Source: Actinomycetes bacterium (GTDB lineage: Bacteria; Actinomycetota; Actinomycetes; Actinomycetales; Microbacteriaceae). Taken from it: a stretch of 15,985 nt of DNA. The notes below the pieces were generated by a model. The model was not told the DNA's origin. It was given only the letters and a program-made list of their open reading frames with translations, and did no database searches. Both the position numbers and the translations under genes were made by a program. The stretch's first letter is position 1. Every line of letters starts with the position of its first letter. Where the stretch lies: NCBI GenBank assembly GCA_023432305.1, contig JAEYUT010000201.1, forward strand, positions 1 to 15,985, written 5' to 3'. Positions 7,654 to 14,931 of the stretch are shown piece by piece.

Positions 7654-8700
7654 TCAGTTACCGCCAACGCCCGGGTACTCGTTGTTCGGGCGCTGCGTGT
7701 ACGCCGGGTACTCCGGCTGCTGCGACGCGTCGGTCACTGGTGCCTGCGACTGCGGGTAGTCGACGCCGCCGTACTGAGGTGCGGGGTAGCCCGAGTAGGC
7801 CGGCGGGGTCGATCCGCTCGCCGCGACGGGCGCGGACGGCTGCGACAGGTCGGAGAACGGGTTGGCGTTCGAGTAGTCGGGCGCGGCGGCGTTCTGCTCG
7901 TAGGACGGCGCAGCAGGCTGCTCGTAGCTGGGTGCCGGGGGCTGCTCGAAGCTCTGGCCCTGCGACTGGTCGAAGCTCGGGGCGGGCGCCTGCTCGTACG
8001 CGGGGGCCGGCGCGGCCTCGAAGGACGGAGCAGCGCTGTCGTAGCTCGTCGCGTTCGCCGACGCGGGTGCCTCGCCGCCGGCGACGGGAGCGGTCGCATC
8101 GAGCTCGCGCAGCTGCGACTCGATGTATGTGCGGAGCTGGTCGCGGTAGGCCGACTCGAAGACGCGGAGCTCCTCGACGGTCTGCTCGAGGCGCGCCTTC
8201 TCCTGCTCGAGCGCCTCGATCGCGGTGCGCTGCTGCTGCTCGGCGTCGGACACGAGACGTGCGGCGGTCGCGTGGCCTTCGGCGATCAGCTGATCGCGCT
8301 TCTCCATGCCCTCGCGCACGTGCTCCTCGTGGAGACGGCGAGCGAGCTGGAGGAGGTTGTTGGTGTTCGACTGGTCCATCGAGGCGTCCTGCGCGCCGTA
8401 CTCGGGCGCCGCGGGAGCGGGGGCCGGGGCGGGGGCAGGAACCGGGGCGACCGAGGGCATGGGAGCGGCCGCGGCGGCAACAGGCGCGGCGGGCGCCTGC
8501 GAGGCAGCGCGCTGGAGTTCGCTGATGCGCGCATCCGCGGCGACGAGTCGCTGGCGCAGCTCCTCGTTCTCCTGGTTCAGACGCCGGAGCTCGACGACGA
8601 CCTCGTCGAGGAAGTCATCCACCTCGTCCTGGTCGTAGCCCTCACGGAACTTCGTCGGGTTGAAACGCTTGTTGACGACGTCTTCAGGCGTCAGAGCCAT
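7654..8700 (-). CDS. divIVA: Polar growth scaffold DivIVA / Wag31
   Basis: This 348-residue coiled-coil protein gathers at curved membrane at poles and septa and directs polar cell-wall growth in Actinobacteria. The N-terminal DivIVA domain (M-A-L-T-P-E-D-V-V-N-K-R-F) includes F18/R19, at the position that inserts into membrane in Bacillus DivIVA, then a coiled coil to about residue 66. An Ala/Pro linker (about 69-99) precedes a second long coiled coil (about 112-200), matching the two-part Wag31 layout. The tail (201-348) is disordered and rich in Pro, Ala, Gln, Ser and Tyr, with an eight-residue tandem repeat described separately. The ATG at 8700-8698 has GAGGTG 5 nt upstream. It is the first gene after the sepF terminator, so it likely has its own promoter. 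Confidence 0.96.
   Translation of the reverse strand: MALTPEDVVNKRFNPTKFREGYDQDEVDDFLDEVVVELRRLNQENEELRQRLVAADARISELQRAASQAPAAPVAAAAAPMPSVAPVPAPAPAPAPAAPEYGAQDASMDQSNTNNLLQLARRLHEEHVREGMEKRDQLIAEGHATAARLVSDAEQQQRTAIEALEQEKARLEQTVEELRVFESAYRDQLRTYIESQLRELDATAPVAGGEAPASANATSYDSAAPSFEAAPAPAYEQAPAPSFDQSQGQSFEQPPAPSYEQPAAPSYEQNAAAPDYSNANPFSDLSQPSAPVAASGSTPPAYSGYPAPQYGGVDYPQSQAPVTDASQQPEYPAYTQRPNNEYPGVGGN
7873..8043 (-). repeat. 24-bp / 8-residue tandem repeat in the divIVA tail
   Basis: Within the disordered DivIVA tail an aromatic residue followed by an acidic one recurs exactly every eight residues: F227-E, Y235-E, F243-D, F251-E, Y259-E and Y267-E. It is flanked by looser copies at Y220-D and Y276. 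Most units read roughly A-P-A-P-[SA]-[YF]-[ED]-Q. At the DNA level this appears as a degenerate 24-bp period of CTGCTCGTAG-like blocks on the plus strand. The regularity is directly visible. Its function, perhaps multivalent interaction, is not known. Confidence 0.8.
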
Positions 8701-8749
8701 GACCGCACCTCGATTGCTTTCCTCTTCGGTTCACACGATTCCGCTTTCA

Positions 8750-8755
8750 AACCTA
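8750..8755 (-). promoter_or_regulatory. Possible -10 element for divIVA
   Basis: On the minus strand TAGGTT lies about 50 nt before the divIVA start codon, within the 187-nt sepF-divIVA spacer and downstream of the sepF terminator. It fits the TAnnnT pattern of actinobacterial SigA -10 boxes, but the sequence 17 nt upstream (CTCAAG) is only a weak -35. Near-direct repeats AGCTTCAG and AGCTTGAG lie just upstream at plus 8759-8766 and 8771-8778. A promoter is expected in this spacer because of the terminator; the exact box is a guess. Confidence 0.3.
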
Positions 8756-8841
8756 CCAAGCTTCAGTCGCAGCTTGAGGGTCGCGTCTGTCCAGAGTACA
8801 GCCGAGTGGCTGGAAGATCACTGCCCCCCGATGAGGTTGCG

Positions 8842-8874
8842 AAAAGGCCGGGCGACGCATGCGTCGCCCGGCCT
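8842..8874 (-). terminator. Rho-independent terminator after sepF
   Basis: A perfect 30-bp palindrome spans 8845-8874, with left arm AGGCCGGGCGACGC, centre AT and the exact reverse complement as right arm. Allowing a four-base loop, the stem is about 13 bp and nearly all G/C. On the minus strand it is followed by TTTTC, and it begins 14 nt after the sepF stop codon. Position, stem and T-run all indicate an intrinsic terminator for the dcw transcript. On the plus strand there is no T-run after the stem, so it is one-directional. Confidence 0.92.
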
Positions 8875-8887
8875 CAGATCACTCGGA

Positions 8888-9367
8888 TCAGCGGTCGAAG
8901 AAACCGGCTTCGACGTCGGACTCCGCCTCAGCCTGCTCGCCACTCACGGCGACGTGCTCGGGCGAGAGCAGGAACACCTTGCTCGTCACCCGCTCGATCT
9001 TGCCGTAGAGGCCCATCGAGAGACCGCTGGCGAAGTCGATCAGGCGGCGCGCATCGGCGTCGCTCATCTGCGAGAGGTTGATGATGACCGGCACGCCCTC
9101 GCGGAAGCTCTCGGCGATCGCCTGGGCGTCCTTGTAGTGACGCGGGTGCACGGTCAGGATCTCGTTCATCCCCGCGGGAGCGGTGCGCGGCGCCGAGGTC
9201 CGACGCAGCGGCGTCACAGGGGCCGGCCGTGGAGTCGAGGCGGCAGGCGTCTCCGCCGCGGCCGGGGCGGACGTGTGTGCGCGCTCCGTCTCGGGCGCGA
9301 CCGCGTCGTCGTACTCCTCGTCGGCCAGGCCGAGGTAGACCATCGTCTTGCGCAGCGGGTTCGCCAT
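8888..9367 (-). CDS. sepF: Cell division protein SepF
   Basis: This 159-residue protein anchors FtsZ polymers to the membrane; in Actinobacteria lacking FtsA and ZipA it is the main Z-ring tether. The N-terminus [14 protein letters not shown] can form the membrane-binding amphipathic helix and leads into the acidic E17-E18-Y-D-D. A disordered Ala/Pro/Thr linker (about 24-66) joins the globular SepF core (about 68-141). The core includes [20 protein letters not shown] and [11 protein letters not shown]. The C-terminal F-F-D-R ending is common in the actinobacterial family. The ATG at 9367-9365 has GGAGG only 2 nt away. It is 33 nt after yggS and is followed by the terminator, so it is the last gene of the ftsZ-containing block. 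Confidence 0.96.
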   Translation of the reverse strand: MANPLRKTMVYLGLADEEYDDAVAPETERAHTSAPAAAETPAASTPRPAPVTPLRRTSAPRTAPAGMNEILTVHPRHYKDAQAIAESFREGVPVIINLSQMSDADARRLIDFASGLSMGLYGKIERVTSKVFLLSPEHVAVSGEQAEAESDVEAGFFDR

Positions 9368-9400
9368 GTCGTCCTCCGAAGTTCTGGGATCACCCTGAGA

Positions 9401-10084
9401 TTAATCGCGGGGTGGTCGGTTTCCCGTGATTGCGGTGCCGATCCGCAGGTGTGTCGCGCCTTCGAGGATCGCATCGGCATAGTCGCCGGACATGCCGGCC
9501 GAGATGAGAACGGCACGCGGCTCCAGAGCCCGGACGCGATCGGAGATCGCGCGCAGGCGCGCGAACGCGGGGCGCGGCTCCTCTCCCAGCGGGGCGACGG
9601 CCATCACGCCGAGAAGCTCGATCCCCGGCGTCTCGAGCACGTGCTCGGCGAGACGGTCCACGTCGTCGGGGGCGACGCCTCCACGGCCGGGCTGACCCGA
9701 CAGGTCGACCTCGATGAGCCCGCCGATCGGCGGGGCCGTCTCGTCTCGCAGCGCATCGACGAGCGAGGCGCGGTCGATGGAGTGGATGGCATGCGCATAG
9801 CGCCGCACGGCCTTCGCCTTGTTGCTCTGCAGCTGCCCCACGAAGTGCCAGCGCAGGTCGAGATCCGCGAGCTCGGCCGCCTTGGTCTGGGCCTCCTGGT
9901 GACGGTTCTCGCCCACGTCCTGCACTCCCAGCGCCGCGAGCTCGCGCACGAGGGAGGCGGGGTGGAACTTCGTCACCACGATGCGCGTGATCTCGCCGGG
10001 GTCGCGGCCCGCGGCACGTGCCGCGTCCGCGATCCCGGCGTCGACGGCCGCGAGCCGATCCGCGAGGGATTTCTCGGCAGCCAC
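9401..10084 (-). CDS. yggS: Pyridoxal phosphate homeostasis protein, YggS/PLPBP family
   Basis: This 227-residue alanine-racemase-fold protein binds PLP without a known catalytic reaction and helps keep free PLP and amino-acid pools in balance (family knowledge). K39 in R-I-V-V-T-K-F-H-P-A is the PLP-linking lysine. Further family motifs are V-G-E-N-R (57-61) with the following Q-E-A, W-H-F-V-G-Q-L-Q-S-N-K (79-89), a late S-A-G-M-S-G-D-Y (usually S-M-G-M-S-x-D), and R-I-G-T-A-I near the end. The GTG at 10084-10082 shares a base with the ftsZ TAG stop (TAGTG), so translation is likely coupled to ftsZ. No strong Shine-Dalgarno was seen. Position beside sepF and ftsZ matches ylmE of Gram-positives. 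A direct division role is not shown by the sequence. Confidence 0.94.
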   Translation of the reverse strand: MAAEKSLADRLAAVDAGIADAARAAGRDPGEITRIVVTKFHPASLVRELAALGVQDVGENRHQEAQTKAAELADLDLRWHFVGQLQSNKAKAVRRYAHAIHSIDRASLVDALRDETAPPIGGLIEVDLSGQPGRGGVAPDDVDRLAEHVLETPGIELLGVMAVAPLGEEPRPAFARLRAISDRVRALEPRAVLISAGMSGDYADAILEGATHLRIGTAITGNRPPRD

Positions 10085-11235
10085 TACTTGAGGAAGTCGG
10101 GGATGTCCAGGTCGGCGTCATCCTCGAGGTCGTCGAGGCCGCCGACAACCGGCAGCTCAGGCTCGCGGGCCCAGCCATCAGGAGCGGGCGCGCTCTCGCC
10201 GTCGCTCACTGCGGCCGCGCCGACCGCGGCGGGCACAGCGGCATCCACGAAGTTGCTGCGGCGATCCTGAGCGGGTTTGGGCGCAGGCTCTCCCCCGTCG
10301 AAGCCGGCGGCGATGACGGTCACGCGCACCTCGTCGCCGAGCGTGTCGTCGATGACGGCGCCGAAGATGATGTTCGCCTCCGGGTGGACCGCCTCCTGCA
10401 CGAGACGTGCGGCGTCGTTGATCTCGAAGATGCCGAGGTTCGATCCGCCCTGGATCGAGAGCAGCACGCCGTGGGCGCCGTCGATGGATGCCTCCAGGAG
10501 CGGGCTCGCGACGGCGAGCTCGGCGGCCTTGATGGCGCGATCAGCGCCCCGGCTCGAGCCGATTCCCATGAGCGCGGAGCCGGCGCCCTGCATGACCGAC
10601 TTCACGTCGGCGAAGTCGAGGTTGATGAGACCGGGCGTGGTGATGAGGTCGGTGATGCCCTGCACACCGGCGAGCAGCACCTGGTCGGCCGTCGAGAACG
10701 CCTCGAGCATCGAGATGCCGCGGTCGCTGATCTCGAGCAGACGATCGTTGGGCACCACGATGAGCGTGTCGACCTCGTTCTTGAGGGTCGCGACGCCGAT
10801 CTCGGCCTGCGCCTGGCGACGCTTGCCTTCGAAGCCGAACGGCTTCGTCACGACGCCGATGGTGAGCGCGCCGATCGACTTGGCGATGCGGGCCACGACG
10901 GGCGCACCGCCCGTACCCGTGCCTCCGCCCTCGCCTGCGGTCACGAAGACCATGTCGGCCCCCGCGAGGGCCTCCTCGATCTCCTCAGCGTGGTCCTCGG
11001 CTGCGCGTCGACCGACCTCGGGGTCGGCGCCGGCGCCGAGTCCGCGAGTGAGCTCACGTCCGACGTCGAGCTTGACGTCGGCGTCGCTCATCAGCAGCGC
11101 CTGCGCGTCGGTGTTGATGGCGATGAACTCGACGCCGCGAAGGCCGAGTTCGATCATCCGATTCACCGCGTTCACGCCACCGCCGCCGATGCCGACGACC
11201 TTGATGACGGCGAGGTAGTTCTGGTTCGATGTCAC
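10084..11235 (-). CDS. ftsZ: Cell division protein FtsZ
   Basis: This 383-residue tubulin homologue polymerises with GTP into the Z-ring that organises septation. The nucleotide-binding [13 protein letters not shown] (15-27), tubulin signature [10 protein letters not shown] (103-112) and T7 synergy loop [11 protein letters not shown] (205-215) are intact. After the globular core (to about 314) comes a roughly 55-residue variable linker, then the conserved terminal peptide D-L-D-I-P-D-F-L-K (375-383), which binds SepF and other partners. The GTG at 11235-11233 is chosen because AGGAGG lies 6 nt upstream and it precedes the conserved N-terminus. A 139-nt leader separates it from ftsQ and holds an inverted repeat, so it may have its own promoter besides read-through from upstream. 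Confidence 0.99.
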   Translation of the reverse strand: MTSNQNYLAVIKVVGIGGGGVNAVNRMIELGLRGVEFIAINTDAQALLMSDADVKLDVGRELTRGLGAGADPEVGRRAAEDHAEEIEEALAGADMVFVTAGEGGGTGTGGAPVVARIAKSIGALTIGVVTKPFGFEGKRRQAQAEIGVATLKNEVDTLIVVPNDRLLEISDRGISMLEAFSTADQVLLAGVQGITDLITTPGLINLDFADVKSVMQGAGSALMGIGSSRGADRAIKAAELAVASPLLEASIDGAHGVLLSIQGGSNLGIFEINDAARLVQEAVHPEANIIFGAVIDDTLGDEVRVTVIAAGFDGGEPAPKPAQDRRSNFVDAAVPAAVGAAAVSDGESAPAPDGWAREPELPVVGGLDDLEDDADLDIPDFLK

Positions 11236-11241
11236 GTCCGG

Positions 11242-11247
11242 CCTCCT
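11242..11247 (-). promoter_or_regulatory. Ribosome binding site of ftsZ
   Basis: AGGAGG on the minus strand lies 6 nt before the GTG start of ftsZ and decides that start. It sits inside a small palindrome CCTCC-A-GGAGG (11242-11252), so the anti-Shine-Dalgarno sequence is adjacent. A one-base loop cannot fold, but either arm could pair with other leader sequence. Confidence 0.85.
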
Positions 11248-11254
11248 GGAGGAA

Positions 11255-11279
11255 AACCTTCAACCTCTAGTTGAAGTTT
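11255..11279 (-). promoter_or_regulatory. Inverted repeat in the ftsZ leader
   Basis: CTTCAAC-CTCTA-GTTGAAG on the plus strand (11258-11276) has perfect 7-bp arms and a 5-nt centre. After one mismatch the pairing resumes for two A-T pairs on each side. It lies 20 nt before the ftsZ start codon, just upstream of the Shine-Dalgarno sequence. It is A/T-rich compared with its surroundings and without a T-run suitable for termination. It may be an operator or a leader hairpin controlling ftsZ. I cannot assign a binding protein. Confidence 0.5.
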
Positions 11280-11339
11280 GGAGTCTTCCTCAGTACTCTT
11301 GAATGCCCTCACGGTAAGCGCGAAAACCGCTCGTCCCCC

Positions 11340-11360
11340 CGCGACACCCCGCGTGTCGCG
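11340..11360 (-). other. Hairpin just after ftsQ, without T-run
   Basis: Perfect 8-bp arms CGCGACAC and GTGTCGCG flank a 5-nt loop, starting 14 nt after the ftsQ stop. On the minus strand the stem is followed by GGGGGG rather than T residues, so it is not a standard intrinsic terminator. It could stabilise the 3' end of a processed upstream mRNA or dampen read-through into ftsZ. The stem is visible; the role is inference. Confidence 0.55.
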
Positions 11361-11374
11361 AAACGAAGAAGCAC

Positions 11375-12415
11375 TCACTCTCGGCGGAACACCGCGCTGC
11401 CGGGAGCGGACACGTCGTAGAGTCCCGGCCCGTCGCCGCCGTGGATCGCCACAAGCGCCGCGAGAACGCGCGCCTTGTGGTCGGAGCGCTGCGCACTCCC
11501 CCACTCCACACGCTGATTCGACCCCGCCAGCTGCAGCGTCACGTTGTCGCGCGTCGACGCCGCGATCGAGTCGACCTGCGCGCGGAGGTCCGCAGGAAGC
11601 GCGAACAGCACCTCCGTGATCGACGCGAAAGCCGCCGACTCGACATCATCGCCCGCAACCTGGATGATCGGCATTCCGGCGACCCGCTCCGGCGAGGAGT
11701 CGATGACGACGCCCGCTGCGTCCACGAGGTCGAAGCTCGCCCCGCGGATGATCAGACCGACAGGGGTGCGCTCCGTGATGCGCACGATGAGCGTGCCCGG
11801 GGGCGCGAGCTCCGTCGTATAGCTGCGGATGAGGGTGAAGGAATCCAGCTGCTCGCGGATCAGCCCATCATCCAGCAGCGCGAGCGGCGTGCCGAGCTGA
11901 CCGTCCAGCGCATCCACGACGAGCGCAGGATCGATGCGCTGCGCGCCCTCGACGCGCACCTCCCGCAGAGTGAGAAGCGGGGAGAACACCGCGGTCAGGA
12001 TGAGCGCGGTCAGAGCGGCGACGACGCCGCCGAGGCTCCACCAGACCGCGCGGCGGTGTCGCTGGCGGCGCGTGAACCGACGCAGCTCGCGCTTCTCGGC
12101 ACGACGACGGGCGCGCTCGGCCCTGCGCAGATCCGCGGCGGCCTGACGCTCAGGCGAGACTCGCGGCCCACGCTCCGCACGAGGAGTCCGCGGCGACGCG
12201 GTCACGATCGGCACAGGCGCCGTGGGGACGGCATCAGCCTCCGCGGACGACCCGGGCGGAACCGGTTCCGGCGTCGCTCGGGCCGCGTCGGCACCCAGGG
12301 CGGAGCGTTCGCGGAAGGCGCGCAGACGCGTCACGGCGGCCCGCTTCTCCCGCGGGAGGTCCGGGGTCGGCTCGGGCGTCGGCGGCGGCGCGTCGAAGCC
12401 CTCCGGCCGCTTCAC
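11375..12415 (-). CDS. ftsQ: Cell division protein FtsQ (POTRA domain, divisome)
   Basis: This 346-residue single-pass membrane protein is part of the FtsQ-FtsB-FtsL divisome complex. A long cytoplasmic tail (1-122) is Pro/Ala-rich at first, then strongly basic with many Arg (97-122). One membrane helix spans about 123-145 (V-W-W-S-L-G-G-V-V-A-A-L). An extracytoplasmic POTRA domain begins L-L-T-L-R-E-V-R-V-E-G-A-Q-R-I (147-161), followed by the FtsQ beta domain (about 218-346). The GTG at 12415-12413 is chosen because GGGGAGGG lies 5 nt upstream, right after the murC stop 13 nt away. No ddl gene lies between murC and ftsQ, a common actinobacterial state. The sequence is poorly conserved in this family, so the call rests on domain order and on position before ftsZ. 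Confidence 0.93.
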   Translation of the reverse strand: MKRPEGFDAPPPTPEPTPDLPREKRAAVTRLRAFRERSALGADAARATPEPVPPGSSAEADAVPTAPVPIVTASPRTPRAERGPRVSPERQAAADLRRAERARRRAEKRELRRFTRRQRHRRAVWWSLGGVVAALTALILTAVFSPLLTLREVRVEGAQRIDPALVVDALDGQLGTPLALLDDGLIREQLDSFTLIRSYTTELAPPGTLIVRITERTPVGLIIRGASFDLVDAAGVVIDSSPERVAGMPIIQVAGDDVESAAFASITEVLFALPADLRAQVDSIAASTRDNVTLQLAGSNQRVEWGSAQRSDHKARVLAALVAIHGGDGPGLYDVSAPGSAVFRRE

Positions 12416-12428
12416 GCGCGCCCTCCCC

Positions 12429-13826
12429 TCACGCCTGCTCCGCTCCGAGAGCGTCGAGCACCTGCGGGATGATGCGGTACACGTCCCCGCAGCTGAGCGT
12501 CATGACGAGGTCGCCGTCGCGCGCGATCTCGGCCACCCGGTCCGCGGCCTGCTGCCAGTCGGGCACGAAGTCGACCTTCGCGTCATCTGCGAAGCGCTCC
12601 GCGACGAGAGCACCCGTGACCCCCGGCTCGGGATCCTCACGTGCGCCGTACACATCCAGCACGACCGTGTGGTCTGCGAGCCGCTCATAGACCTCGGCGA
12701 ACTCGCCGGCCATCATGCGCGTGCGGCTGTAGAGGTGCGGCTGGTGGATCGCGATGACGCGGCCCTCGCCCACGACCGAGCGGGCGGTCGCGAGCGCCGC
12801 CTCGACCTCGGTGGGGTGGTGGGCGTAGTCGTCGTAGACCCGCACACCGCGCACCTCGCCATGCAGTTCGAAGCGCCGGCCCGTGCCCGTGAACGCCTCG
12901 AGACCGCGGATGATGCCGTCGGCGTCGAACCCGAGACTCACGAGCACCGCGAACGCGCCCGTCGCATTGATGGCGTTGTGCGCTCCCGGGATCGCGAGCT
13001 GCACCGCATGATCAGCACCCGCATGGCGGATCGTGAACGACACGGGCCCCTCGGCGACGACGTCGCGCAGCTGCACATCCGCATCCTCGGCGAAGCCGAA
13101 GGTCACGAGGCGCTTGTCCACGAGCCGATCGGTGACGGCGATGGTGCCGGGGTCGTCACTCGACGCGACCACGAACTCGCTCGCCTGCTGCGCGAACGCC
13201 ACGAAAGCGTCCTCGAACGCGGACTGCGACCCGTAGTGGTCGAGATGGTCCGCGTCGACGTTCGTGATGAGCGCGACCGCGGTGTCGTAGAGCAGGAACG
13301 AGCCGTCCGACTCGTCCGCCTCGACGACGAAGAGGTCGTCGGCACCGTAGGACGAGCTGCGCCCATACCCCGCGATCACGCCACCGTTCACGAACCCCGG
13401 ATCGGTGCCGAGCTCGCGCAGCGCCGTGACGATCATCCCCGTCGACGTGGTCTTGCCGTGTGCGCCCGCCACCGAGATGAGCCGGTGGGCGCGGATGAGC
13501 CAGTGCAGCGCCTGCGAACGGTGCAAAACGGGGATCCCCGTCGCGAGCGCCAGCTGATACTCGGGGTTGTCCTGCCAGAGCGCACCGGTCACCACCATCG
13601 TGTCGGCGTCGCCGACGTTCGCGGCGTCGTGGCCGATCGCGATCGTCGCCCCCGCGGCACGCAGCTGGGCGATGGCATCCGATTCGCGCACATCGGAGCC
13701 GGTCACGCGGTGACCGGCATCGAGCAGCAGCTGCGCGATGCCGCTCATCCCGGATCCGCCGATGCCCACGAAGTGGACGTCGCCGAGTTCGGCGGGAAGC
13801 TCTTGGTCGAGGTCGGGCTTGATCAT
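12429..13826 (-). CDS. murC: UDP-N-acetylmuramate--L-alanine ligase
   Basis: This 465-residue cytoplasmic Mur ligase adds L-alanine to UDP-MurNAc using ATP, the first amino-acid step of peptidoglycan synthesis. The N-terminal nucleotide-binding [11 protein letters not shown] (21-31), ATP P-loop G-A-H-G-K-T-T-S-T (121-129), E-A-D-E-S-D-G-S-F (169-177) and [10 protein letters not shown] (189-198) identify MurC. So do the late D-D-Y-A-H-H-P-T-E and Q-P-H-L-Y-S-R-T motifs. The open frame extends 63 codons further upstream, but that extension overlaps murG. The ATG at 13826-13824 begins the conserved region 10 nt after the murG stop. The ribosome site is weak, so translation probably depends on coupling with murG. 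It lies in the murG-murC-ftsQ order typical of Actinobacteria. Confidence 0.97.
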   Translation of the reverse strand: MIKPDLDQELPAELGDVHFVGIGGSGMSGIAQLLLDAGHRVTGSDVRESDAIAQLRAAGATIAIGHDAANVGDADTMVVTGALWQDNPEYQLALATGIPVLHRSQALHWLIRAHRLISVAGAHGKTTSTGMIVTALRELGTDPGFVNGGVIAGYGRSSSYGADDLFVVEADESDGSFLLYDTAVALITNVDADHLDHYGSQSAFEDAFVAFAQQASEFVVASSDDPGTIAVTDRLVDKRLVTFGFAEDADVQLRDVVAEGPVSFTIRHAGADHAVQLAIPGAHNAINATGAFAVLVSLGFDADGIIRGLEAFTGTGRRFELHGEVRGVRVYDDYAHHPTEVEAALATARSVVGEGRVIAIHQPHLYSRTRMMAGEFAEVYERLADHTVVLDVYGAREDPEPGVTGALVAERFADDAKVDFVPDWQQAADRVAEIARDGDLVMTLSCGDVYRIIPQVLDALGAEQA

Positions 13827-13836
13827 CCGAACAACG

Positions 13837-14931
13837 CTACCCCGCCGCCGGACCGTCGGCAGAACGCCGAGCCTCCTGGATGAGATCGACCATCGCGTCG
13901 GAGGCGCTCGGTCGTCCGGTGGTGGCGATGCGCGCAGCCATATCCGCAATGAGCGCGGGATCCTCCAGGAGCGCGACGAACGTGGTGCGCACCCATTCGG
14001 GCGTGAAGTCGGCATCCGAGACGAGCATCGCTCCCCCGGCGTCCACTGCGTCGCGCGCGTTGAGCGCCTGCTCGCCGTTGCCCACCGCGTACGGCACGAA
14101 GACGGCGGGGATGCCGAGGGCAGCGAGCTCGCTCACCGTCGCCGCACCCGAACGCGAGATCGCCAGGTCGGCCACCGCGAGAGCGAGATCCATGCGGTCG
14201 CAGTAGTCGACGATCCGGTAGCCCTCCAGCCCCGGGTCCTCGACCGGTGAGCGCGTGCCGGTGATGTGCAGCACCTGCCAGCCGGACGCGAGGATCGCAT
14301 CGACCGCCTGCGAGACGCTCTCGTTGATGCGGCGCGCCCCCGTCGACCCGCCCGTCACCAGGAGCGTGGGGATCCCCTCGCGAAGCCCGAAGAACTCGAG
14401 GGCCTCGGGGCGTGCGGCGAAGCGATCCAGGTGCTCGATCTCGCGTCGCAGAGGAAGTCCGACGAGGCGGCCGTGACGGATCCGGGTCGAGGCGAACACC
14501 GTGGCGACGAACGAGGTGAGGCGAGCGCCATAGCGGTTCGCGATGCCAGGGCGCGCATTCGCCTCATGGATCACGAGCGGGACGCCCTCCTTGTGCGCCG
14601 CCGCGTAGGCGGGGGCTGAGGCATAGCCGCCGAAGCCCACCACCACATCGACCCCGCGCTCGCGGATGATCGAGCGCGTGAGCTCGACGCTGCGCTTCCA
14701 GCGCTGCGGGAACCGCGTCGCATCGAGATTCACGCGGCGCGGGAAAGGGAGCTTCGGCACGGTGACGAGCTCGTACCCGCGCAGCGGCACCAGCCGCGCC
14801 TCGAGACCCTCAGCGGTGCCCAGAACGAGAACCTCCGCATCCGGCTCGACCTCCCGCAGCCGGTCGGCTGTCGCCAGCAGAGGATTCACGTGACCGGCGG
14901 TGCCCCCGCCTGCCATCAGATACACGGTCAC
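13837..14931 (-). CDS. murG: Undecaprenyldiphospho-muramoylpentapeptide beta-N-acetylglucosaminyltransferase
   Basis: This 364-residue GT28-family glycosyltransferase acts at the inner face of the membrane and transfers GlcNAc from UDP-GlcNAc to lipid I to make lipid II. The glycine-rich loop [10 protein letters not shown] (8-17) and G-F-G-G-Y-A-S (99-105) mark the acceptor domain. [11 protein letters not shown] (122-132), [11 protein letters not shown] (193-203) and [11 protein letters not shown] (259-269) follow, with G-N-G-E-Q-A-L-N-A (284-292), where families usually have N-H-Q-x-x-N-A. That last segment carries E where others have the Q preceded by H, a modest variation. The GTG at 14931-14929 overlaps the ftsW TGA (GTGA), with GGAG 9 nt upstream, so translation is coupled. 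Confidence 0.97.
   Translation of the reverse strand: MTVYLMAGGGTAGHVNPLLATADRLREVEPDAEVLVLGTAEGLEARLVPLRGYELVTVPKLPFPRRVNLDATRFPQRWKRSVELTRSIIRERGVDVVVGFGGYASAPAYAAAHKEGVPLVIHEANARPGIANRYGARLTSFVATVFASTRIRHGRLVGLPLRREIEHLDRFAARPEALEFFGLREGIPTLLVTGGSTGARRINESVSQAVDAILASGWQVLHITGTRSPVEDPGLEGYRIVDYCDRMDLALAVADLAISRSGAATVSELAALGIPAVFVPYAVGNGEQALNARDAVDAGGAMLVSDADFTPEWVRTTFVALLEDPALIADMAARIATTGRPSASDAMVDLIQEARRSADGPAAG

Noticed and set aside
8701..8887. A possible YggT gene or small protein between sepF and divIVA
   Set aside because: The spacer is too short, contains the terminator, and shows no hydrophobic reading frame with a ribosome site.
7171..9081. Plus-strand open frame across lspA, divIVA and sepF
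   Set aside because: It runs through the sepF terminator and three verified genes on the other strand, and its product is low-complexity Arg/Gly/Leu.
11340..11360. Intrinsic terminator after ftsQ
   Set aside because: The stem is strong, but a G-run rather than a T-run follows it on the coding strand, so it was annotated only as a hairpin.
11232..11511. Two short minus-strand open frames covering the ftsQ-ftsZ spacer
   Set aside because: Both are mostly out-of-frame reading of the ftsQ 3' end, with no ribosome site or family resemblance. The spacer is better explained as the ftsZ leader.
12222..13883. Plus-strand open frame opposite murC and ftsQ
   Set aside because: Shadow of the murC coding strand, with no domain and no ribosome site.
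13827..14015. 63-codon N-terminal extension of murC
   Set aside because: It overlaps the murG coding region and is Arg/Ser/Pro-rich. The conserved MurC region begins just after the ATG at 13826.
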